DNA of 32,782 nt from contig NZ_JACXAB010000044.1 in assembly GCF_014699075.1 (NCBI RefSeq), positions 1 through 32,782 on the forward strand, given 5' to 3'. Position numbers and translations under genes: made by a program. This stretch comes from Microvirga sp. Lineage in GTDB: Bacteria; Pseudomonadota; Alphaproteobacteria; Rhizobiales; Beijerinckiaceae. Each line of letters opens with the position of its first letter. The first letter of the stretch is position 1. Shown here piece after piece: positions 14,978 through 23,614 of the stretch. The notes beneath the pieces are model-generated. The model ran no database searches and was not told the DNA's origin. It was given only the letters and a program-made list of their open reading frames with translations.

Positions 14978-17239
14978 TTAGCTGGATGATGCCGGAGTCT
15001 CGATGAGGTGGCGGATGCGTTGAATGTAAAGCTCGTAGTAATCATCGAGACCGAATTTCTTGCCTAACTCTCGACAGAGAAGAATCATCTCGAGCGCCTG
15101 CGACCACTCCCGGCAACGATAGGCGGTCAGCATGCTGCCGTTCCGTTCGTTCAGTTCCGCGAAGTCACGGCTCGTGGCCACATTGGCGCGCCCTAGGACA
15201 GTGAAGATCCTCTCGAGCTCCCGCTTTCCTCTGACCTGCAAATGGTCGATTTCGAGAACGGCGAACTGGGTCAGAACTGCCTGCGCGGTCCGCTCACCGA
15301 TAATGATGGGAACACCGTAGTGCTTTGTCATTCCCTCGAGGCGGGACGCCAGATTGACCGTGTCCCCCAGGGCCGAGTAGTTGAAGTGCAGATCGGACCC
15401 AAAGTTGCCGACGGCACAGAGGCCGGTATTCAGGCCGATCCCGATCCTGAGTGGTGGAACCGGCTGATCGGCTTCACGCTGGCGTTGTTCGTTCAGGACG
15501 TTGAGACTGTCCAACATCGCGCACGCGGCCTCGCATGAATTCACCTCATGACGTGGATCGGCGAGCGGGGCGTTCCAGAACGCCATGATGGCGTCGCCCA
15601 TGTATTTGTCGATCGTGCCGCGGCGCTCCATGATGTCCTTGGTCAGCGGGGTAAAAAGCCGATTGATCAGGGTCGTCAGTCCCTGTGGATCGTCCTTGTA
15701 CAACTCGGAAATTGCCGTGAAGCCGCGAACGTCCGAGAAGAGCACAGTCAGCACACGCTGCTCTCCGCCTAGGGTCAGCTTCTCGGGTGATTGCGCCAGC
15801 TGCTCGACAAGGTCGGGTGAGAGATACTGGCTGAACGCCGATCTGATCCGGTACCGGTCCGCTGAAACGGTCACATAGTTCGTGAAGACAAGAACCGCGT
15901 ACACCAGAAGACTTGAGATCAGCGGGAAGGTGTAGTCGATCAGGAGATCAAGAAAAGAGAAGCAGTACCAGGACACGCCCAGGGTCACGGCGGCGGTGGT
16001 GCCTCCGAGCACAAAAAGGGTTCCGGCATTCACCCTGGGCACCAGTGCGATCAGGGTCAGGCTCAGAAGCGTAGCGAGCAGGATCTCGATAAAGGCCGTG
16101 TAAGTCGGCCGGCTCAGGGTCGATCCCGTGAGGGCACCCTCCAAGAGCTGGGCATGCAACTCGACCCCTGGCAAGGCCGGGTGGATCGGGGTGACCTTGA
16201 GATCGAGAAGGCCAGCGGCGGAGGTCCCGATCAACACCAGTTTCCCGGCAAGGCGGTCCGTGGACACCCTGCGCTGCAGAAGGTCGAGCGCGGAAACATA
16301 TCTGCTTGGGTTGAGGGAGGCGAAATGGATCCAGACCCGGCCTTTTCCGTCCGTCGGGATTTCAAGATCATCAACACCGACGCTCCGGACACCGCTGGCG
16401 TCCGATTTGATCAGAATGGCTCCCGATCCTGTGGCAACCCGCAGCATCTCAAGGGCAAGTGACGGCACGACGGTACCATCCGCGACCGCCACGACCGGGA
16501 CACGGCGGACAACACCGTCCTGTTCAGGAATGATCGAAAAGATGCCCTGGCCCTGAGCGGCCTCGTCAAGGATGGGTAGGTTACGCAGCAGATGCGGGAA
16601 GTCGACCAGGAAAGGTCGCGGGTCTGGGCCGAGAATCGCGATGCCCGTCTGGATTGCCGGCCGTGCAATTGGCGCCGCTCCCGAGACGCTATACCCCGAC
16701 TGCCCGAGGACCACCTTCGACGTCCGAATGGCCTGGGCGAAGGCAGCGTCATTGCCGGGCAAGCGCCGGAGCGTCTCCCGTGTTGCGTCGTCCAGTCCTT
16801 GGAATGTCTCAGCCGCGACCTCTGGTGAGCTCCGGTCCCGCTCGGGAAAGAGGACGTCAAAGCCGATGACCGTGCCGCCTCGCTCGACGATCTTCGAGAG
16901 CATCTCGGCCATGACCGTGCGTGGCCAGGGCCATTGTCCCAGAGCCCGCAGGCTCGGCTCGTCGATATCCACAACGGTGACAAGGTCCTGGCGCGCGGCA
17001 CGCGGATGCATCAGCTGATATATATCAAACGACCTCTGGCGAAGAGCTTCGATGGGTCCAGGATCCCAGATCCGCAAGGCCAGCAGTCCGACCAGAAGCA
17101 GGAGGCCAACAATCCGTCCAATCCCGAAGCGGCGTATCTTTTTCAAGAGAATCGTCACAGCCGTCGTTCCGCTGTGCTGTGGGCAAATACTAGGGTGATC
17201 TTCTCGCCTTGGCGGCTGCGATGAAGAAGCGTCTCCCAT
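14978..17239 (-). CDS. CHASE2-domain adenylate cyclase
   Basis: This 753-residue protein has a transmembrane helix at about 42-56 and then an extracytoplasmic CHASE2 sensor domain from about 65 to 375 (VTVVDIDEPSLRALGQWPWP, VIGFDVLFPERD, LVLIGTSAAGLLDLKVTPI, PGVELHAQ). Three more transmembrane helices lie at about 382-455. A class III cyclase domain follows, with metal Asp D503 (LFSDVRGFTA) and D549 (KYMGDAIMAFW), substrate Lys K545 with S622 at the partner site, and N629/R633 (GDTVNLASRLEG). It should make cAMP in response to an outside signal. The ATG at 17239 has no good ribosome site, and a GTG near 17158 is an alternative start. It lies 56 bases downstream of the FecR/vWA gene, which I infer is its partner. 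Confidence 0.94.
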   Translation of the reverse strand: MGDASSSQPPRREDHPSICPQHSGTTAVTILLKKIRRFGIGRIVGLLLLVGLLALRIWDPGPIEALRQRSFDIYQLMHPRAARQDLVTVVDIDEPSLRALGQWPWPRTVMAEMLSKIVERGGTVIGFDVLFPERDRSSPEVAAETFQGLDDATRETLRRLPGNDAAFAQAIRTSKVVLGQSGYSVSGAAPIARPAIQTGIAILGPDPRPFLVDFPHLLRNLPILDEAAQGQGIFSIIPEQDGVVRRVPVVAVADGTVVPSLALEMLRVATGSGAILIKSDASGVRSVGVDDLEIPTDGKGRVWIHFASLNPSRYVSALDLLQRRVSTDRLAGKLVLIGTSAAGLLDLKVTPIHPALPGVELHAQLLEGALTGSTLSRPTYTAFIEILLATLLSLTLIALVPRVNAGTLFVLGGTTAAVTLGVSWYCFSFLDLLIDYTFPLISSLLVYAVLVFTNYVTVSADRYRIRSAFSQYLSPDLVEQLAQSPEKLTLGGEQRVLTVLFSDVRGFTAISELYKDDPQGLTTLINRLFTPLTKDIMERRGTIDKYMGDAIMAFWNAPLADPRHEVNSCEAACAMLDSLNVLNEQRQREADQPVPPLRIGIGLNTGLCAVGNFGSDLHFNYSALGDTVNLASRLEGMTKHYGVPIIIGERTAQAVLTQFAVLEIDHLQVRGKRELERIFTVLGRANVATSRDFAELNERNGSMLTAYRCREWSQALEMILLCRELGKKFGLDDYYELYIQRIRHLIETPASSS

Positions 17240-17295
17240 TGGGCCAGACCGTCAGGAAAGGGATCGGACAGGATCGTTGGCCGATGCATGCCCCC

Positions 17296-20025
17296 TCACA
17301 GGATCAGGTCTGTGGAACGGGGCAAAGCGCCCGCAATAGCCAACTCCGTCGTCAGAACCTCCCCGCTCGCGAATGTGACAACAGCCGACACCGTATTCCC
17401 GTCTCCCACGAGCCGCCTCAACCCTCCAATCGCCGTATCTAGGGCAAGCCCGGCGGGCGTAGAGACGAAATCCTCCGGACCGATCCCAGCGAGCACCGTA
17501 CCGTTCACAAAGAGGTCGATATCGGCAACCGCCCCACTCGGAAGTGGCAAACCGAGGACAGAGATGTCGATCTGGTCTGGTGATGTCAGTAGAGATGCTC
17601 CGTCCGTGTTGTCGATCTCATTCAGTTGGGAGAGACTCGCATCCTCGCCCACGCCGAGAGCGGTGATCTTCGTCCCGAAAACATTGTTCAGCGTCGCGAG
17701 CTCAGTGTTGATCGCGCCCTGCCCGTTGCCATCAGAGAGGAAGTACAGGAAATTTTCCTCGCCTCCTTGATCCAAGCCCTGCAAACGGTTGTTAGCGGCT
17801 CGCAAGGCATCGGCGAAATTCGTTGATCCACTTGCATCGAGATCACGCAGGTAGTTTCCGATCGCCTCATCTCCCACTTGCCCGAGGCTGAACGTCTCCG
17901 CATTCACGATGCCTCCATCGGTAGGATCGGCTGGGTCGGCGCTGCCGTTGAATGGGATGATCGTGATGGTGAGGTCAGCGGGAGAGAATCCGATTCCTCT
18001 CACGCGCTCGGTCAGGGCGATGAGGCCGGCAATTTCTGCATCCAGGATGGTATTGGCACGTCCGTCGCCGTTAAGATCTCCGACCGGTGTCCCTTCAAAT
18101 CGTTCCGATGTGCTGCCCGAGATGTCGATCAGGTAGAGAATATTCATCTGCGGCTGCAAGAACGACCCAAGATTGATGGTCAGGCTAAAATCGGCAATTG
18201 CAGTCGTGGTGGCAGATGGCGCACTAATGGTGAGCGAGACCGGCTGATCATTATAGTCGAGGATGCTGCTGGTCGACGCTGTTTGTTGAGGAGACGTAAA
18301 CGTTCCGGTGCCGCGGACTTGCAGCGTGACGTTTGCAGTATCGGTTCCTCCGTTGCCGTCGGCGACGGTATAGTCGAAGGTCACTGTTGCCGTTTCACCA
18401 TTGCTGAGGGCGCGGAAATCGTCGCGAGGGTCGAACACCAGCTCCCCTGAGGAGTTGCGGAAGACAACACCTTCGGGCGGGCTTGTCCAGCGGACAACGT
18501 TGAGTAAATCGCCGTCGGCGTCGCGGTCGTTAGCGCGCACCGCCAGGATCCTAACTCCAGCTTCGCCCACGTCGTCGATGCGGTCGCCCGCTGCAACGGG
18601 AGCATCGTTTCGGCCAGCAACAATCCACGAGATCGATGCCGGAACTCGGATGTTGCCATCGATCAGCACGCTGTAATCGACCGTGACGGTCTCAGTCTCC
18701 CCGTCACCCAAGTGCTGATAGGATGGATGCGATGGATCCAGAGAGAAACTCCGCGCGCTGTCAAGATATCTCACACCGGGAGGCAATGACGCCGGCACGA
18801 TCACGAGCGGCAGAGTATCGCCAGCCAGCGTGGCCGCCTCCATTAGGCCGCTCAGCTGTGCAAGCGGTCCGTCCTCGACGGCCGAGCCACGGATCAGTAT
18901 TGGATCGATTGTGAGGGGTGGAAGAACAACTTCGCGAGGGGCGGCACGCTCTCGGACAACAGGTGTGACGTCGAAGGGCAACAAGTCGGGCAGATCGACT
19001 GGCTGAGGCAGGGTCACGGGAATGATCGGCTTGTCGTCGAAACCACTGCTGCCCCTGGGCTGACGGTTCTCAGTAGAATAGAACTGGAAGATGTCTCGTG
19101 CGAAATCGTTCTCGCCGCGGATGTCGTCGGCTGTCTTCGCGATTTGGGTGACCTGTGGGTCAGAGCCAGCGACCGGGGTCAGGAGCGTCGCGACACGTGC
19201 ATCCGACAGCGACGTGATCACACGGGACGGGTTGTTCTTGTCCAGGAGAGCGAACGAACCCACGGTTCCATCCGGCTCCGTCAGAAGCGAGAACTTCGTG
19301 GTTCCGCTGAATGCTGCGATCTCAGTCTGGACGGCCGTACCCCTGATCGCCATGGTGGCGACTGGGGTATCCACCTTGAGATCGCCGGACTTGGCAACCC
19401 GTCCCGCGACGAAGCCGATGACGCCCTGGACCAGGGTGAACAGCGCCGAGTTCGCATTCGAATCTGCGGTGTACACCATGTCGTTCAGCACCATGCGGGC
19501 GCTGGAAGACAGGCTGAAGACTGTTCCGTCGTTGAATTTGATCGTTAGCGACGAATCCGTTCCCGTCTGTACGACGTCGCCTTTGGCGACCATATCGCCG
19601 AAGTGCAACTCGACCGGAACGCCATTCCGCAGGACGGTCGCCGACCCCGACACTTTCTCGACACGACCGATCGGCGTCCGGGTTGGCGTAGCATTGCTCG
19701 CCTGCGCATATTGTCCCGAGGAATCAGGGCCCGCCAGCATCTCGACGGTAGCGCCTGTGAGGCTCGCACCTTCGGGGGTCGTGATGCTCAGGCGCCGCCC
19801 GTCCCGGAAATAGTCCAAGATGATTGCGGTTGTCTCATGCCTTACGAGCAGGAGATCGGCTCCAGTTCTCCGGAAGTCAGCGGAGAACAGGATGTCCTTA
19901 TCAGGAAAGAGGATTGAGGGTTCGGTGTCAGCACGATTGTTCGCTGCCGCGGCAGCGTCGATTTGGATGTCGAAGACAGTAGTGCCGTCCCCAGATTGGT
20001 ACACAGCTGAACCCCTTGGGTTCAT
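17296..20025 (-). CDS. Large FecR-domain and von Willebrand A surface-type protein
   Basis: ATG at 20025 follows AAAGGATT. The 909-residue product has no classical signal peptide. Residues about 35-100 (DILFSADFRRTGADLLLVRH, LDYFRDG, TPEGASLTG) resemble the N-terminal segment of type I-secreted adhesins. A FecR domain follows at about 118-300 (GRVEKVSGSATVLRNG, GDVVQTG, MVLNDMVY, VDTPVATMAIRGTAVQTEI), then Pro-rich linker and cadherin-like repeats (about 375-570; YTVADGNGGTDTANVTLQV). A vWA domain at about 625-835 has a MIDAS set, DISGS (634-638), T735 and D765. A DLNGDGRANTILD calcium-loop motif (650-662) is inserted after MIDAS strand 1. The protein probably acts outside the cytoplasm in sensing or adhesion. 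It is upstream of and likely cotranscribed with the CHASE2 cyclase; the exact role is unknown. Confidence 0.9.
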   Translation of the reverse strand: MNPRGSAVYQSGDGTTVFDIQIDAAAAANNRADTEPSILFPDKDILFSADFRRTGADLLLVRHETTAIILDYFRDGRRLSITTPEGASLTGATVEMLAGPDSSGQYAQASNATPTRTPIGRVEKVSGSATVLRNGVPVELHFGDMVAKGDVVQTGTDSSLTIKFNDGTVFSLSSSARMVLNDMVYTADSNANSALFTLVQGVIGFVAGRVAKSGDLKVDTPVATMAIRGTAVQTEIAAFSGTTKFSLLTEPDGTVGSFALLDKNNPSRVITSLSDARVATLLTPVAGSDPQVTQIAKTADDIRGENDFARDIFQFYSTENRQPRGSSGFDDKPIIPVTLPQPVDLPDLLPFDVTPVVRERAAPREVVLPPLTIDPILIRGSAVEDGPLAQLSGLMEAATLAGDTLPLVIVPASLPPGVRYLDSARSFSLDPSHPSYQHLGDGETETVTVDYSVLIDGNIRVPASISWIVAGRNDAPVAAGDRIDDVGEAGVRILAVRANDRDADGDLLNVVRWTSPPEGVVFRNSSGELVFDPRDDFRALSNGETATVTFDYTVADGNGGTDTANVTLQVRGTGTFTSPQQTASTSSILDYNDQPVSLTISAPSATTTAIADFSLTINLGSFLQPQMNILYLIDISGSTSERFEGTPVGDLNGDGRANTILDAEIAGLIALTERVRGIGFSPADLTITIIPFNGSADPADPTDGGIVNAETFSLGQVGDEAIGNYLRDLDASGSTNFADALRAANNRLQGLDQGGEENFLYFLSDGNGQGAINTELATLNNVFGTKITALGVGEDASLSQLNEIDNTDGASLLTSPDQIDISVLGLPLPSGAVADIDLFVNGTVLAGIGPEDFVSTPAGLALDTAIGGLRRLVGDGNTVSAVVTFASGEVLTTELAIAGALPRSTDLIL

Positions 20026-20111
20026 GCGATGATAATCCTTTAACCCATTCTCTCCTACGGGAATGAAATCTTAGAAGTCGGTACTGCTTGTCGTGACAAC
20101 TTTAGACAGCC

Positions 20112-20178
20112 GAAGGTCTGTTGCGGGTCAGGCACTGCCCTTAAGCGCGACTGTGTGAACGTCTGCTAACACCGGGAA
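20112..20178. repeat. Interspersed intergenic repeat, copy 5
   Basis: GAAGGTCTGTTGCGGGTCA, CTGCCCTTAAG and GTGTGAACGTCTGCTAAC align closely with copy 4 at 10583. It lies between the start of the FecR/vWA gene and the end of the methyltransferase gene, both on the minus strand. Confidence 0.75.
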
Positions 20179-20224
20179 AGCGGGTATTCAGTCCACTTCC
20201 GCCTGGTGTCCAAACCGGACCTCC

Positions 20225-21016
20225 TCAGGCTTTCTTACGGCCTTTGACGGCGCTCGCGCGTGCCTCGTAGATGATGCATCCGTCGGCCGTGAGCGCCATT
20301 TGCTGTTCGAGGACGCTCCGCAATTGCGCCAAGCCGTCCGGCGGCATCCCAGCTATCGCCTTCCCGGCGGGCCCGACCGGCACCGTCATCGACTGCCAAA
20401 ACTCCTCGAAATCAGCAAATTCGACCGAAATGTCGATGGCTCGCGTGCCGATCTGCTCAAAGCCAGCGGCTCGCCAGAGTTCCTCAAGCGCTAGTAACGA
20501 GGTCACTTGCGGGTTTGGCGGTGCAGGCGCTTGAAGACCCATCGCCCGCATCGCAGCCGTGAGGGGCGCCGTCGGCGATCCAGCGTTCGTGTAGTCCCAC
20601 ACGTAGGCTGCGGCCGTGCCGCCGGGCTGGAGGGCCCGCCCCATCTCGGTGACCGCCTTGGCCGGGTCAGGCACAAAGTGGATGACCAACGCCATGACCG
20701 CGATGTCGAAGCTGTTGTCCGAGAACGGGAGATCCTGCGCATCGCCAACGTGGAACTCCACCCGGGTCAATTCCCTACGTCCACGGGCAAAGGCCAGTTG
20801 CTCGGGAGATGGGTCGAGCCCGACCACCGCTGCGGGAGAGCAGCCCAGGATCACCTGCTCGGTGAAAACGCCGGTCCCGCACCCGATGTCCAACCATCGG
20901 CGATCGCTCGGGGCTTCGATCCAGTCGAGGAACACGTCACCGACGCGGCGACTCCAGCGACCCATGAGCCTCTCATATGCGGCGCCATCCGTGAACAGTT
21001 GGTCAGTCGGGGACAT
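20225..21016 (-). CDS. Class I SAM-dependent methyltransferase
   Basis: ATG at 21016 follows GAGG at seven bases. The 263-residue product has the UbiE/Methyltransf_11 layout. Motif I is WLDIGCGTGVFTE (about 41-53), the SAM-ribose acidic residue is in VGLDPSPEQL, and motif II is VEFHVGDAQDLPFSDNSFDI. Motif III is MALVIHFVPDPAKAVTEMGR, followed by LQPGGTAAAYVWDY. The substrate-binding C-terminal half (FADFEEFWQSM) is unassigned, and the acceptor cannot be told; small-molecule methyltransferases of this type are common. It is a single gene flanked by two repeat copies, so it is probably monocistronic. Confidence 0.9.
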   Translation of the reverse strand: MSPTDQLFTDGAAYERLMGRWSRRVGDVFLDWIEAPSDRRWLDIGCGTGVFTEQVILGCSPAAVVGLDPSPEQLAFARGRRELTRVEFHVGDAQDLPFSDNSFDIAVMALVIHFVPDPAKAVTEMGRALQPGGTAAAYVWDYTNAGSPTAPLTAAMRAMGLQAPAPPNPQVTSLLALEELWRAAGFEQIGTRAIDISVEFADFEEFWQSMTVPVGPAGKAIAGMPPDGLAQLRSVLEQQMALTADGCIIYEARASAVKGRKKA

Positions 21017-21122
21017 GCGGTGCCTCGGACCTTGTCGCTTGGTTCGTTCACCTATCGGCTAACGAGCGGGCTATCCTTATCGCGTGGCCAGGTCTATCCG
21101 CGCAAGTGTGATCAGCCAGGTG

Positions 21123-21240
21123 GAAAGCCCAGGCCCAGTGCCGCCGTGGGTCAGGCAGTGAAGTCCATTCACTTTTCGGAATGTCTGGTTCCGTGAGGAT
21201 TGCTGCCCTCGGCATAGCGTCTCAGGTGTGCCAAATTCGG
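21123..21240. repeat. Interspersed intergenic repeat, copy 6
   Basis: GTGGGTCAGGCAGTGAAGTCC is followed by GGAATGTCTGGTTCCGTGAGG, ATTGCTGCCCTCGG and GTCTCAGGTGTGCC, the best match to copy 1. The gene-free interval 21017-21449 otherwise holds the divergent upstream regions of the methyltransferase and the serine hydrolase, and I see no gene in it. Confidence 0.75.
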
Positions 21241-21449
21241 TCGTTCACCAATGTTGTCCTAACGACCGGTCTGTCAGCCGGAGTTGGGCGAGAGCCGGCA
21301 TATGGTAAAGCCCCGGCTCCAAGGTGAATGGGCCGGATACGGTCGCATCTTGTTGTTTCGGGACATAGCTATGTGCCAGGCGTGCGCTGCTGGCTTGGCC
21401 ATAGATCTGCTGTAATGGCAGCCGACCCTGATGGATCAGGGAGACGACC

Positions 21450-22673
21450 ATGTCCAGGGCAACAGTCCTTCTGTCCGCGTGTATCGGCTTTATCGGATCG
21501 ATGGTCGTCTTCGGTGCGGGTGCCGAGCCGAGCAGGCCCGAGAAGGTGCAAGCGGCCCTCGAAAGGTGGCTCGCCGAGAGAGCCCCGTTGGAGAAGCTCA
21601 CCGGCATCGCCGCCTATATCAGCCTCGGGGATCCTGGGCCGGCCATCGAGGCGTTCGCTGGCACCACTGGCCGGTCTCCCTCCAGCGGGCCCATCAGCCA
21701 GGACACCCTGTTCCAGATGGGCAGCACATCGAAGTCGTTCACGGCTGCGGTGATCCTCAAGCTGGAAGCCGCCGGCAAGCTGTCGCTCGACGACACAATC
21801 AGCAAGTGGTTGCCGGAGTATCCCGCCTGGCAGGATGTCAGCATCCGGCGCCTGCTCAACATGACCAGCGGGATTCCGAACTATTCCGAGACCGAAGCGA
21901 TGTCACGCCTGTGGGTCGAGGAACCCCAGCGCGACCTCAGCGCGGAGGAGCTTGTGAGGATGGTGTATCCCACAAGCAGCAACAGACTTCCTGTGACGAC
22001 GGGCTATCACTACTCCAACACCAACTACATCCTGGCCAGTATGATTGCCGAAAAGGCAGCCGGTAAGACATTCCAGGAGCTGGTTCATGAGCTTGTCATC
22101 GAGCCATTCGGGCTCCACTCGACCTTCTACGAGAGTGGCACCTATCCTGAGGCCGTGGTCCAGCGGCTGGCGCATGGCTATTTCGAGAACCCGGCCTGCA
22201 CAGATTACCAGCCTAAGGATTGTGCGGCATCCTGGAACCTGCCGTTGGTGGGCCGCGATGTGCGCGCCATGAGTTCATCGTGGGCCCAGGCCGCCGGCGG
22301 CGCAGTCTCGAGCCCACGGGACGTCAACCGCTGGATGCGAGCGGTGTTCGCGGGTCAGGTGGTGCCAGCCAAACAACAAGGTGAGTGGCTCCGGATGATC
22401 TCGACCCGGACCGGCGAAACCCTTGCCGGGCTAACGACCGAGGACCCGCGCGGCTTCTCCCTCGGCTTGGTCCAGGCGATCCTCGGGCCGGCAGGAGCGC
22501 ACTGGTTCTACGAGGGCGAGACGCTTGGCTATCGCACTCTCTACGTTTGGTTTGCGCAGGACGATATCCTGATCACGGTGCAGACCAACTCGCAACCTGC
22601 CGAGGGAATGGACCGGCTCCACGATGCGGTGATTGCGATCTACGAGGCTGTTAAGCCGCTTGCCTCGCCATGA
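21450..22673 (+). CDS. Serine hydrolase of the class C beta-lactamase/PBP4* fold
   Basis: ATG at 21450 follows CAGGGAG. A signal peptide of about 25 residues (LLSACIGFIGSMVVFGAGAE) sends the 407-residue product to the periplasm. Active-site motifs are S-T-S-K (GSTSKSFTAAVILKLEAAGK) and Y-S-N (YHYSNTNYILASMIAEKAAG). At the third site, where KTG or HxG is usual, it has YEGETLGYRT. It matches the Beta-lactamase (PF00144) family of esterases, D-aminopeptidases and penicillin-binding-like hydrolases rather than a proven resistance enzyme. The substrate is unknown. No partner gene is adjacent on the same strand except the distant YqhA-type gene. Confidence 0.92.
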   Translation: MSRATVLLSACIGFIGSMVVFGAGAEPSRPEKVQAALERWLAERAPLEKLTGIAAYISLGDPGPAIEAFAGTTGRSPSSGPISQDTLFQMGSTSKSFTAAVILKLEAAGKLSLDDTISKWLPEYPAWQDVSIRRLLNMTSGIPNYSETEAMSRLWVEEPQRDLSAEELVRMVYPTSSNRLPVTTGYHYSNTNYILASMIAEKAAGKTFQELVHELVIEPFGLHSTFYESGTYPEAVVQRLAHGYFENPACTDYQPKDCAASWNLPLVGRDVRAMSSSWAQAAGGAVSSPRDVNRWMRAVFAGQVVPAKQQGEWLRMISTRTGETLAGLTTEDPRGFSLGLVQAILGPAGAHWFYEGETLGYRTLYVWFAQDDILITVQTNSQPAEGMDRLHDAVIAIYEAVKPLASP

Positions 22674-22743
22674 CTGGTCGGACGACTGAGTACGTTACGG
22701 AATGCGGTAGAACGGATTGGGCAGAAGGAATGTTTGCTCGGCA

Positions 22744-22872
22744 TACCCGACGGTGAGCGCCTTTTCACCCAGCTGCGGCATCGGCGTGTTTGGCGCGATC
22801 AACCGGTTCAACTTCCCTGCCGCTATGGCCAAGGAGATCAATGATCTCATCAGTGAACTCACACCACGATAA
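22744..22872 (+). pseudogene. Possible relic of a periplasmic solute-binding protein (weak)
   Basis: In the gene-free stretch 22674-22984 a 42-codon frame ends at TAA and reads PTVSAFSPSCGIGVFGAINR then FNFPAAMAKEINDLISEL. This has the rhythm of the C-terminal region of tripartite-tricarboxylate (Bug/TctC) binding proteins: PTV.E..PG, GVF.P..TP, iv.k.N.ein..l. It has no start, and a stop lies upstream. The opposite strand also has an open frame here (22695-22877), so the coding strand is uncertain. Confidence 0.25.
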
Positions 22873-22984
22873 TGCAAGCCATCGCTGGCAGGCAGCGAGC
22901 CCTCCCCAAGACGTGACTAGGCGGATGAGTCGTCAACTTGTCCCTATCGGCTCATCTCGGCGATAGCAGGAAGGTTCGATCACA

Positions 22985-23551
22985 ATGGTACGATATCTCC
23001 TCCCGCTCCGTTTCCTGATGCTGCTGGCCTGTCTTTGGGCACTGCTTGGGGCGATCTTGATGTTCGGTCTTGCTGGCGCCAAGCTCCAACATGCAGCCGA
23101 GGCTCTGTGGCTAGGGGGCTTTGGACAGGCAAGAGAAATTACGGCTGCTGTCATGGGTGCAACGGACGCCTCTCTGTTCGGCGTGGTGCTGATCATCTTC
23201 GCCTACGCAATTGCCTTTGGGTTCGTGTTCCGGCTGGATAGCGGGGCACGCGAGAGGGTGCCGGGGTGGATGCAGATCGAGAACGTCAGCGAACTCAAGC
23301 ACGCGCTGATTGAGGTGATCATCGTCTACTTGGTGGTCGATTTTGCGACCGATCTCGCCACGGGGAACAGCATTCTGTCTTGGGAGAGCCTGGTGAAGCC
23401 TGTCTCCGTCGTGCTGATTGCAGCCACCTTGCGGCTCATATCTATTCCCCAATCGCATGAGCACCAGCACCCAGCAGATGGATCATTGCAGGCTCTTTCG
23501 CCGTCCAGCAAGGATACGGCCCATCTCTCAGAGAGGCGCCTCGGCCGCTAG
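22985..23551 (+). CDS. YqhA/UPF0114 family membrane protein
   Basis: ATG at 22985 follows GGAAGG. The 188-residue protein has hydrophobic helices at about 8-30, 48-80 (MGATDASLFGVVLIIFAYAI), 105-125 and 133-150. The segment ELKHALIEVIIVYLVVDFAT corresponds to the family's conserved 'LK..li..iivvlvvdfl' helix. It would sit in the inner membrane. The family has no agreed biochemical function; a channel-like or stress role has been proposed for relatives, but nothing here decides it. The C-terminal 35 residues are hydrophilic and not conserved-looking. The gene converges on the PBP4 gene with fewer than 50 bases between. Confidence 0.85.
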   Translation: MVRYLLPLRFLMLLACLWALLGAILMFGLAGAKLQHAAEALWLGGFGQAREITAAVMGATDASLFGVVLIIFAYAIAFGFVFRLDSGARERVPGWMQIENVSELKHALIEVIIVYLVVDFATDLATGNSILSWESLVKPVSVVLIAATLRLISIPQSHEHQHPADGSLQALSPSSKDTAHLSERRLGR

Positions 23552-23572
23552 CAGGCTGCCGCTGTGTCTAAC

Positions 23573-23614
23573 GCATGAGCAGGCCTTGACCTCCCGCATC
23601 AGCAGGCTTTGACC
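23573..23614. repeat. Tandem near-duplicate of 19 bases at the PBP4 3' end
   Basis: GCATGAGCAGGCCTTGACC (23573-23591) and GCATCAGCAGGCTTTGACC (23596-23614) differ at two positions and are offset by 23 bases. The second copy contains the stop codon and last codons of the PBP4 gene, and the first lies just beyond it. Confidence 0.7.

Noticed and set aside
19091..19813. Open plus-strand frame of 240 codons
   Set aside because: Antisense to the FecR domain of the 17296-20025 gene; composition is Ser/Arg-rich as expected for a shadow frame.
22695..22877. Minus-strand frame of 60 codons with TTG start
   Set aside because: No ribosome site; the opposite strand has an equally plausible relic, and neither is convincing as a live gene.
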